From NCBI GenBank assembly GCA_023398615.1, contig JAEWSD010000185.1, forward strand, positions 1-13,437: a stretch of DNA of 13,437 nt, written 5' to 3'. Positions 7,211-12,618 of this stretch are shown piece after piece (the first letter of the stretch is position 1; each line of letters begins with the position of its first letter). A program made the translations under genes and the position numbers. Source of the stretch: Bacillota bacterium. Lineage in GTDB: Bacteria > Bacillota > Clostridia > Lachnospirales > Lachnospiraceae. The notes under the pieces were generated by a model, which saw only the letters and a list, made by a program, of their open reading frames with translations, had not been told where the DNA came from and made no database searches.

Positions 7211-7696
7211 ATGAAATATAATTGTCCGTTACTCGTTGTCGAAAGCACATCTGAATCCAGAAAGTTCTATGAAGAACTGTTCCATTTGAAGGTGATTGCT
7301 GATTTTGGAGAAAATATCACTTTTGGCGATCCGGACACACACCTTCCCATGTTCGCATTACAATCAAAGACCTCATGGGTTGATTTCACCGGTAAAAAAG
7401 CTGAGGACATCCTCTTAAAAAGCAATGGCTTTGAACTGGTTTTTGAGGAAGAAGATTTTGATGATTTTATAGTAAGACTGAAAGAAATGCCGGATTATGA
7501 GCCTGTCCATGATATTATTGAATATCCGTGGGCACAACGCGTTATCCGCTTTTATGACCCCAGTAAACACATAATTGAAGTCGGTGAAAGCATGGTATGC
7601 ATTGCAAAAAGGTTTTTGGCAAGCGGTCTTTCCGCTGAGGAAACCGCAAAAAGAATTATGCATCCGGTTGAATTTGTACAAGCTTGTATTAAATAA
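7211..7696 (+). CDS. VOC-family (glyoxalase/bleomycin-resistance fold) protein
   Basis: 161 aa, soluble. The N terminus (KYNCPLLVVESTSESRKFYEELFHLKVIADFGENITF) is the first beta-alpha-beta unit of the vicinal oxygen chelate fold, and PWAQRVIRFYDPSKHIIEVGE (106-126) is its closing strand pair ending in the conserved Glu region. A helical tail (127-161), predicted from its sequence, follows; its segment SAEETAKRI resembles a small helix-turn-helix-like extension seen in clostridial members. Substrate is unknown; the family includes glyoxalases, thiol transferases and drug-binding proteins. I chose the ATG at 7211 because GGAGGAAAG lies just upstream and the protein then begins as relatives do; an in-frame non-ATG start near 7160 lacks a ribosome binding site. 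It is monocistronic, divergent from pflBA and convergent with the amino acid transporter operon. Confidence 0.8.
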   Translation: MKYNCPLLVVESTSESRKFYEELFHLKVIADFGENITFGDPDTHLPMFALQSKTSWVDFTGKKAEDILLKSNGFELVFEEEDFDDFIVRLKEMPDYEPVHDIIEYPWAQRVIRFYDPSKHIIEVGESMVCIAKRFLASGLSAEETAKRIMHPVEFVQACIK

Positions 7697-7703
7697 TTTA
7701 TCA

Positions 7704-7755
7704 AAAGGAGCCGCTGTAAAATTCATATAGTATGAGTTTTGCAACAGCTCCTTTA
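7704..7755. terminator. Large palindromic hairpin, bidirectional terminator
   Basis: The outer arms AAAGGA/TCCTTT and GCTGT/ACAGC enclose an inner perfect stem AAAATTCATA-TAG-TATGAGTTTT (one G-T pair), so nearly the whole of 7704-7755 folds on itself. It lies between the convergent VOC and ATPase stop codons. The minus-strand product ends in TTTTGATAAATTATT and the plus-strand product in TTTAAAATTAAATTTT, suggesting it can terminate both. Its right half recurs at 12482-12508. Confidence 0.7.
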
Positions 7756-7803
7756 AAATTAAATTTTGATTCACATTCAAATATCATGATTGCCTATCTG
7801 TCC

Positions 7804-8526
7804 TTATAAAATTTTAGACAGAAATTCCTTCAGCCTCAGGTTCTGAGGATGATCAAAAAAGGTTTTTGGATCGTTCTGCTCCTTAATGACGCCTTCATCG
7901 ATAAACATAACTCTCGTCCCTACCTCTTTCGCAAACCCCATCTCATGGGTAACGACCACCATAGTCATACCGCCCTCGGCCAGCTCCTTCATCAGCTCCA
8001 GCACCTCACCCACCATCTCCGGATCGAGTGCCGAGGTAGGTTCATCGAAAAGCATCACATCCGGGTTCATCGCCAGGGAGCGAATAATCGCAATACGCTG
8101 TTTCTGCCCGCCGGACAACTGTTTCGGATAGGCATCCGCCTTCTCGGTCAGGCCGATCCGTTCCAGCAGCTCGATCGCCTTCCTGTCGGCTTCTTCCTGC
8201 TTCATCAGGCCGAGCTTTACCGGAGCCAAAGTGATATTCTGACGTACCGTCAAATGCGGAAAAAGATTAAACTGCTGGAAAACCATACCCATTTTCTGCC
8301 GAAGCTTATTCACGTTCGTCTTTGGATCAGTTATATTATTCCCTTCAAACCATACTTCTCCTTCCGTAGGCGTTTCCAGCAGATTGAGACATCTTAAGAA
8401 GGTAGACTTGCCGGAACCGGAAGGCCCGATTACCACAACTTTTTCTCCTTTTTCAATGGTTTCGCTGATCCCTTTTAATACCGCGTGGTTTCCGAAGGAC
8501 TTCCTTAAATTCTTAGTTGTGATCAC
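7804..8526 (-). CDS. glnQ: Polar amino acid ABC transporter, ATP-binding protein
   Basis: 240 aa, the exact size of GlnQ/HisP-type ATPases. Walker A GPSGSGKST (34-42), Q-loop VFQQFNLFPH (82-91), signature LSGGQ (137-141), Walker B VMLFDEP (157-163) with catalytic E162, D-loop SALD, and switch H194. The Q-loop sequence FNLFPHLTV and LDPEMVGEVL are typical of the polar amino acid uptake subfamily. It is a peripheral protein that powers import of an amino acid, probably glutamine or another polar one, with the permease and binding lipoprotein encoded just upstream. The start is a GTG at 8526 with AAGGAG upstream, overlapping the permease stop by 14 nt, which implies coupled translation. The gene symbol denotes family resemblance; the substrate is not established. 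Confidence 0.9.
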   Translation of the reverse strand: MITTKNLRKSFGNHAVLKGISETIEKGEKVVVIGPSGSGKSTFLRCLNLLETPTEGEVWFEGNNITDPKTNVNKLRQKMGMVFQQFNLFPHLTVRQNITLAPVKLGLMKQEEADRKAIELLERIGLTEKADAYPKQLSGGQKQRIAIIRSLAMNPDVMLFDEPTSALDPEMVGEVLELMKELAEGGMTMVVVTHEMGFAKEVGTRVMFIDEGVIKEQNDPKTFFDHPQNLRLKEFLSKIL

Positions 8527-9247
8527 CTTGCCCCAATCTCCTTTCCAGTTTGCTTATAAGCTTTGCAATCCCAAGAACAATCACCAGGTAAAAAGCAGCT
8601 GAGATAAATAATGGCGGCAGGATGACCCATGTCCTTGAACCGATATACTGTGCTACCTTCGTAAGGTCCGTTACCGCAATGACACTGGCAACAGAGGTTT
8701 CTTTTATTAGTGTAATGAATTCATTGCCCAGTGCAGGCAGGATATTCTTAATCGCCTGCGGCATGATGATATAAAACATTGTCTGATTCGCATTTAAGCC
8801 AAGGGAACGTCCGGCCTCATTCTGTCCCTTGTCAATCGATTCAATACCGGCGCGGACGATTTCGGCAACATAGGCGCCGGAATTGATACCGAAACAAATG
8901 GCCGCCACCATTACCTCATTGCTGTTCCTTGAGGTGAATACCAGGTTATAGATAATCAACAGCTGCAGGAAAACCGGTGTCCCCCTGATAATGTTGATAT
9001 AGCAGTTGCATAAGACCCCTACCCAGTGCAGGCCCTTATAATTTGCCGACGATACCTTCAGCACGGCAACCAGGATACCGATAAAAACACCCAGCAGAAT
9101 AGCCAGTACGGATATTTCCAATGTTATTTTAAGTCCTTCAAAATATGCCATATATCTTTTCTCGGCGAAGAATGCGTCATAATACTGCATGGCTATCGAT
9201 GAAAACCAGTCTCCGATCCCTGAAAAAAAGCTCATATATAATCCCAA
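8513..9247 (-). CDS. glnP: Polar amino acid ABC transporter, permease
   Basis: 244 aa, inner-membrane, His/Glu/Gln/Arg/opine type. Hydrophobic segments lie near 41-65, 75-103, 112-130, 185-200 and 207-232. The cytoplasmic EAA loop that docks on the ATPase is EIVRAGIESIDKGQNEAGRSLGL (129-151), followed by the family motif QTMFYIIMPQAIKNILPALGNEF. The permease probably works as a homodimer with the neighbouring ATPase. Start choice: an AAAGGAG lies 8 nt before a TTG at 9247, whereas the first ATG, 12 nt further in, is about 20 nt from it, so I favour the TTG start. It follows the binding-protein gene after a 115-nt gap with two hairpins. Confidence 0.9.
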   Translation of the reverse strand: MGLYMSFFSGIGDWFSSIAMQYYDAFFAEKRYMAYFEGLKITLEISVLAILLGVFIGILVAVLKVSSANYKGLHWVGVLCNCYINIIRGTPVFLQLLIIYNLVFTSRNSNEVMVAAICFGINSGAYVAEIVRAGIESIDKGQNEAGRSLGLNANQTMFYIIMPQAIKNILPALGNEFITLIKETSVASVIAVTDLTKVAQYIGSRTWVILPPLFISAAFYLVIVLGIAKLISKLERRLGQGDHN

Positions 9248-9283
9248 CTTTACTTCTCCTTTACCCTATTGGAAACACACAAC

Positions 9284-9315
9284 AAGCAGCAGGCAAATAA
9301 CGGCCCCTGCTGCTT
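9284..9315 (-). other. Intercistronic hairpin between binding-protein and permease genes
   Basis: Perfect 10-bp arms AAGCAGCAGG (9284-9293) and CCTGCTGCTT (9306-9315) with a 12-nt loop. No T-run follows on the minus strand, so it is more likely an mRNA-stabilising or partial-termination element than a full terminator. Such elements often let the periplasmic-type binding protein be made in excess over the permease; that role is inferred here. Confidence 0.6.
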
Positions 9316-9328
9316 TGCTGTAAGTCGC

Positions 9329-9360
9329 GGCTACACCCTGATTATGTAATTGGTGTAACC
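9329..9360 (-). other. Second hairpin right after the binding-protein stop codon
   Basis: GGCTACACC (9329-9337) pairs with GGTGTAACC (9352-9360) through 8 of 9 positions, around a 14-nt loop. It begins 3 nt after the binding-protein stop codon and would fold at the 3' end of that message, together with the hairpin at 9284-9315. Confidence 0.5.
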
Positions 9361-9362
9361 GG

Positions 9363-10142
9363 TCATTTCTTATTTGTATGGTTTGCAGTAAATTCCTCTA
9401 TCTTACCGTCATCGATTAATTGTGTGATAACCTCGTTGATCTTATCCTGCAGCTCTTTATTCCCTTTTTGAATCGCTATTGCATATTTATCCTGGAACAA
9501 TACTCCGTCAAGAATGGTAAGCGTATCATTACTCTTTACCAATTCCTCCGCCGGATACTGGTCCATAACGATGCAGTCGATCTTACTGTTCTTCAGGTCT
9601 TCGGCTGCCTGGGCAAACTTGGTATAACGCTTTACTTCCTTGGCTTTGACATTCTCTTCGTCAGATACATAGAAGTCTGCGATATTCCCCTGCTGAACAC
9701 CTATGATTTTATCGTTTAAATCATCCATATCCTTCACCATAGGATTCTCTTTGTTCACTACGATAACTTCCGATGAGTTTACATAATCCTTGGAAAAATC
9801 CATTACCTTTGCGCGTTTCTCATCAACAGAAACAGCGGCTGCGACAAAATCAATCTTGCCCTGCTGAACCGCAATTAAAGCACCGTCAAAATCCATAGAC
9901 TTGATTTCAAGCTTTTTACCCATTGCGTCTGCTATCGCCTGTGCAATATCCATATCTATGCCGACTATCTTATCACCTTCCATATACTCGTAAGGCGCGA
10001 ATCCGGGTTCCGTTCCAACAATTAGAGTATCACTGCTGCTTCCCTCCGTCGTATCCGCAGTGCTCTCATCCTTCTTCGCACCGCATGCGGCCAATGAAAC
10101 GGCCATTACCGTAACAAGCATCATACATATCATTTTTTTCAT
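9363..10142 (-). CDS. glnH: Polar amino acid ABC transporter, substrate-binding lipoprotein
   Basis: 259 aa. A lysine start (MKKM), hydrophobic core and lipobox LAAC with C20 give a lipoprotein signal, followed by a Ser/Thr/Asp-rich tether (21-38). The bacterial extracellular solute-binding family 3 fold runs from about 39 to 255: GTEPGFAPYEY, GIDMDIAQAIADAMG (61-75), DFDGALIAVQQGKIDFVAAAVSVDEKR (84-110) and MDFSKDY. The mature protein would be anchored outside the membrane and deliver a polar amino acid to the permease. The start at 10142 is chosen because GGAGGA lies 6 nt before this ATG; an in-frame TTG at 10157 overlaps that ribosome binding site and is rejected. First gene of the operon, with a promoter at 10194-10221. 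The precise ligand cannot be told from sequence. Confidence 0.92.
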   Translation of the reverse strand: MKKMICMMLVTVMAVSLAACGAKKDESTADTTEGSSSDTLIVGTEPGFAPYEYMEGDKIVGIDMDIAQAIADAMGKKLEIKSMDFDGALIAVQQGKIDFVAAAVSVDEKRAKVMDFSKDYVNSSEVIVVNKENPMVKDMDDLNDKIIGVQQGNIADFYVSDEENVKAKEVKRYTKFAQAAEDLKNSKIDCIVMDQYPAEELVKSNDTLTILDGVLFQDKYAIAIQKGNKELQDKINEVITQLIDDGKIEEFTANHTNKK

Positions 10143-10193
10143 ATACTGTTCCTCCAACGTGATAAATATTACAACTCATATATTAATGCTAGT

Positions 10194-10221
10194 ATTGTAC
10201 CACGTTCATGGAAAAATTCAA
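10194..10221 (-). promoter_or_regulatory. Extended -10 promoter of the amino acid transporter operon
   Basis: On the minus strand: TTGAAT (10216-10221), 16-nt spacer, TACAAT (10194-10199), with a TG one base before the -10 hexamer (TGGTACAAT). The transcription start would be about 45 nt before the ATG at 10142. Confidence 0.7.
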
Positions 10222-10319
10222 GTAAAATAAACAGGTTCCGGAATTTAAGTAGATTAAGAGGCATAAATATTCCATTATATGAAAAATATCGGCATTTTTT
10301 GTAGCTACATAACAAAGAG

Positions 10320-10405
10320 TTGCCAAGGACAAACTCTTGCGCCGAACGCGGCCGGCGTTGCCGGTAAATTTCATACACGCGCGAGTGCGCACCCGTAGCG
10401 GAGCA
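10320..10405. other. GC-rich island in AT-rich intergenic DNA, possible repeat or structured RNA
   Basis: Bases 10331-10400 are about 63% G+C, while 10261-10320 and 10411-10500 are about 25-27%. The island holds several short stems: AAGAGTT/AACTCTT (around 10315-10338), AACGC/GCGTT (around 10345-10360) and GCGC-GAGT-GCGC (around 10380-10391), next to the long inverted repeat at 10405-10446. A minus-strand frame (10189-10461) runs through it, but it overlaps the transporter promoter, has no ribosome binding site and changes composition midway, so I do not call it a gene. A mobile repeat unit or a structured RNA are both possible. Confidence 0.4.
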
Positions 10406-10446
10406 TTTTTTATCGTATGGAACGAACTTTCCAATACGATAAAAAT
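10405..10446. repeat. Long inverted repeat at the edge of the GC island
   Basis: ATTTTT-T-ATCGTAT-GGAA, a 6-nt loop, then TTCC-A-ATACGAT-AAAAAT: about 17 pairs with one unpaired base (T or A) in each arm. Because the T-run is part of the left arm and the A-run part of the right arm, it reads as a symmetrical element on both strands. Could be the end of a dispersed repeat, or a terminator-like structure. Confidence 0.6.
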
Positions 10447-10478
10447 GAGAATTAATTCCATATCAAATTAATTCTCAT
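10441..10478 (-). terminator. Perfect 13-bp hairpin, possible terminator of the bactofilin-like gene
   Basis: Arms ATGAGAATTAATT (10445-10457) and AATTAATTCTCAT (10466-10478) are perfectly complementary around an 8-nt loop, and the minus strand continues with TTTT. It lies about 130 nt past the stop of the bactofilin-like gene. The stem is AT-rich, so termination may be partial. The T-run is shared with the neighbouring inverted repeat. Confidence 0.5.
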
Positions 10479-10510
10479 CCTTATAAAGTAAATATTGTAT
10501 TTATCTGTTA

Positions 10511-10519
10511 ATTATACCA
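10511..10519 (-). promoter_or_regulatory. Possible extended -10 element
   Basis: Minus strand TGGTATAAT is a perfect extended -10. No recognisable -35 box lies 16-18 nt upstream, and the region is very AT-rich, so this may be chance. If real, transcription would start near 10504 and run through the 13-bp hairpin and the GC island. Confidence 0.3.
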
Positions 10520-10605
10520 ATTATTCGTTAAAATTATAAAATTAATATATTAGCATTTGATCTTTTGAAGGAATCACCGAATATAAACCAACCCATGCAA
10601 ATGTG

Positions 10606-11625
10606 TCACAGTTGAACCATTTCCTTAACGGATGCCTTCGGAGAAACCTGGATATTGCTGATATATTCGACACGGTCAATGATACAGTAATCCCCGATGG
10701 TGATGTTATCCCCGCTTACGGTTTTAGCCTGAACATAATCCAGGCGGATCGTATCTCCTTCTATACTGTCAATCTGCATCAATCCGGCAGGCTGAGCCGC
10801 CGCCTTTTTATATAAACTGATATCGGCCGATTTGGGTATCGCGTCAAAGATTTGATCCATCGTGAAAACATCCGTTATCGCAATATCGCTTCCCATCACC
10901 TGACGTACCTTAGATTCCGCCCTCGGATGGATATAGACCGTATCGGCATTAACACCTTCCATATCCAAAGTACCAAAGCTGAACAGCTCCTCACATTCCA
11001 GTACACCGTCTGCACGAAGGGGATCGATACTCAATATATTTTTAAACTTATAATCAAAGTTAAGATTAAAGTCGCACAGATTTTCAAAGGTTTCCGCTTT
11101 CATGCCCCCCTTGAATATACTGCCTCCGGTCGGGTTCAGATAGCGTTTGTCGCACTTCATATCATTCCCGGATTTATCCATATCCCAGTTAATATCCCAT
11201 TCCCCTTTTCTGGAACCAACAGAGCTGTTGATGTTAAAATCCCAATGCGAGTTAAAACGGAAGGAAGTTTCTTTCCTGTTACTGTCATTATGGACCTGTA
11301 TACTTTTCTCACTGAAATTACGAAGAATCTTGCATTCCAGCTGCTCCGCTTCCAATTTCCCTACCATAATCATGGTATCCGCCTTACACAACCCATTGCA
11401 TTTAACATCTCCCGCCATACGGATTGTTCCGAAATTACTGCCGTCAATCGTAACAGTTCCTCCTATTTTCGTCTCGGCAACGGTACTGTTTGTAATGTTG
11501 ATGTTACCTGCACCGTTTAGCTTTAAAGCATCCGCATCTATGATATTTACTTCTCCTGCCGCATAAATTTTACCTACATCGCCCCGAATCGGCGTATTTC
11601 CTACTGATACAACATTTCTTCTCAT
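10606..11625 (-). CDS. Bactofilin-like polymer-forming beta-helix protein
   Basis: 339 aa, no signal peptide or membrane segment. Residues about 10-100 and 195-339 have the short repeated G-x-V/I-x-I beta-strand pattern of right-handed beta-helix (bactofilin, polymer-forming cytoskeletal) proteins, e.g. GEVNIID, GNINITN, GGTVTIDG, GTIRMAGDV, GDNITIGDYCIID. Between them, about 104-165, is a polar, Asn/Trp/Asp-rich stretch (SHWDFNINSS, GEWDINWDMD) unlike bactofilins, which are typically 110-200 aa. Bactofilins polymerise on the inner membrane or in the cytoplasm and scaffold shape or envelope functions. The preceding gene belongs to the YhbD family, and in Bacillus subtilis yhbD sits beside the bactofilin genes yhbE and yhbF, which supports the call. 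The start at 11625 overlaps the upstream stop codon (ATGA) with GGGAGGTG 6 nt before it. The family is inferred from pattern and context. Confidence 0.65.
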   Translation of the reverse strand: MRRNVVSVGNTPIRGDVGKIYAAGEVNIIDADALKLNGAGNINITNSTVAETKIGGTVTIDGSNFGTIRMAGDVKCNGLCKADTMIMVGKLEAEQLECKILRNFSEKSIQVHNDSNRKETSFRFNSHWDFNINSSVGSRKGEWDINWDMDKSGNDMKCDKRYLNPTGGSIFKGGMKAETFENLCDFNLNFDYKFKNILSIDPLRADGVLECEELFSFGTLDMEGVNADTVYIHPRAESKVRQVMGSDIAITDVFTMDQIFDAIPKSADISLYKKAAAQPAGLMQIDSIEGDTIRLDYVQAKTVSGDNITIGDYCIIDRVEYISNIQVSPKASVKEMVQL

Positions 11626-12380
11626 AAACGCACCTCCCAATTATTGATTTTTATAACGAAATCCTCGTCCTTACATCCATCATCCTGCTCTTTGTCGCCG
11701 TCAGATTCTCCGGTATTCTCTTCATGCCTCCGGTCCCGTTCAAAACGGTCGTTTTGCACATTAAATTTCCCTCTGTATTTAATCTTCATTTCATTCGAAA
11801 CGTCGTTCATGCGAACCTGCTTCACTATCCGGATTCTGTCATCCAAAAACAGCGGTGTCTGTTCCTGGTAGATCAGGCCGTAAAAATCACTGTCCTTAGC
11901 AATAACGGCCAGAATATAACCGGTAGATCTCATATCCGCCAGATGTTTCTTCATATTCTTCAGCATATCCCCCGTCTGTGAACTGCTTAACGAAAGCTCC
12001 TCACTGACTCCGGATAAAATCACCATCATTATGACTTCTATATAGGTTACGGTTTCCTGTCCCAAAACATCCCTGAATATGGTAAGCATATCGCTGTTGA
12101 TCTCTTCCATAAACGAAAGCTCACTGATTCGAAAACCGCTCTCGTCCAACTCCGGAGACAACATCCTCGCAAGCTCTTCCAAAGAGTATTTATCTTTTAA
12201 GTCCTGTATTGCCCGAATGCGGTTAAGCATCAGTTCCTTGGGGAAAAATGTTTCCTGGCCGGTGAAGGAAGACTGTTTGATAAACCATTCTTCCGGTATT
12301 AAATGTTCTCTTTTCCATCGATATAACTGCCCATAGGATATCCCTGTTTCGGCTAATAGTTCTTTTTTTGAGATTAACAT
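11622..12380 (-). CDS. YhbD-like (DUF4004) protein with MerR-like DNA-binding domain
   Basis: 252 aa, soluble. Residues 1-75 look like a MerR-type winged helix: KKELLAETGISYGQLYRWKREHLIPEEWF (helix-turn-helix then wing), then RIRAIQDLKDKYSLEELARML. The middle (about 85-200) is helical and may sense a ligand or dimerise. The last 45 residues are very acidic and charged (NTGESDGDKEQDDGCKDED) and probably disordered. It resembles YhbD of Bacillus, a DUF4004 protein encoded beside bactofilins; its role as regulator of the downstream gene is inferred. The start at 12380 is picked for GAAGGAGGGA about 6 nt upstream and a family-like N terminus; the frame open to 12473 would run through the promoter. 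Its stop overlaps the next start by 4 nt (ATGA), so the two are translationally coupled. The promoter carries two identical 16-bp sites. Confidence 0.8.
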   Translation of the reverse strand: MLISKKELLAETGISYGQLYRWKREHLIPEEWFIKQSSFTGQETFFPKELMLNRIRAIQDLKDKYSLEELARMLSPELDESGFRISELSFMEEINSDMLTIFRDVLGQETVTYIEVIMMVILSGVSEELSLSSSQTGDMLKNMKKHLADMRSTGYILAVIAKDSDFYGLIYQEQTPLFLDDRIRIVKQVRMNDVSNEMKIKYRGKFNVQNDRFERDRRHEENTGESDGDKEQDDGCKDEDFVIKINNWEVRL

Positions 12381-12395
12381 ATTGTCCCTCCTTCG

Positions 12396-12444
12396 TAACA
12401 TTGTTCTATTGATACCATCAATGTAACATAACATTGTTCTATTG
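12396..12444. promoter_or_regulatory. Twin 16-bp direct repeats over the yhbD-like promoter
   Basis: TAACATTGTTCTATTG occurs perfectly at 12396-12411 and 12429-12444, start to start 33 bp or about three helical turns. Each contains the palindromic core AACA-W-TGTT. One copy lies between the -10 and -35 boxes and touches the -35; the other lies just past the predicted transcription start. This arrangement suits co-operative binding by a repressor or MerR-type regulator, most simply the DNA-binding protein encoded by the first gene of the operon. Confidence 0.7.
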
Positions 12445-12448
12445 TCAA
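12420..12448 (-). promoter_or_regulatory. Promoter of the yhbD-like/bactofilin-like operon
   Basis: On the minus strand: TTGACA (12443-12448), 17-nt spacer, TACATT (12420-12425) with an upstream TG (TGTTACATT, extended -10). The leader is about 33 nt. Confidence 0.75.
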
Positions 12449-12481
12449 GAGGAAGAGATGTTGAAAAACACATTAAATAAT

Positions 12482-12508
12482 TATGAGTTTTTAACAGCTC
12501 CTAAAAAA
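12482..12508. repeat. Half copy of the 7704-7755 palindromic element
   Basis: TATGAGTTTT-T-AACAGCTCCT followed by A-rich sequence matches TATGAGTTTT-GC-AACAGCTCCT at 7731-7752: two 10-bp blocks identical, the joint differing by GC versus T. Only the right half is present here, and its A-run supplies the T-run of the DUF4349 terminator. Confidence 0.65.
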
Positions 12509-12553
12509 ATTACCGGTTCCTTATGAAGTCTTTTATCCTCATAAGGAACCGGT
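12503..12553 (-). terminator. Intrinsic terminator of the DUF4349 gene
   Basis: Perfect 14-bp arms ACCGGTTCCTTATG (12512-12525) and CATAAGGAACCGGT (12540-12553) with a 14-nt loop; on the minus strand the stem is followed by AATTTTTTT. It lies 66 nt after the DUF4349 stop codon and shields the yhbD-like promoter from read-through. Confidence 0.85.
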
Positions 12554-12618
12554 ATTCCTGCCGCTTATCACAGCTTCGTTTAACCGCTTTGATACAAACC
12601 GTTTCTTATATTCCGCTC

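Noticed and set aside
10189..10461. 90-codon minus-strand frame through the GC island
   Set aside because: It starts inside the 13-bp hairpin without a ribosome binding site, crosses the transporter promoter, and its composition changes abruptly at the island edges.
10852..11520. 222-codon plus-strand frame opposite the bactofilin-like gene
   Set aside because: Antisense shadow; the minus-strand frame has a ribosome binding site, coupled start and beta-helix pattern.
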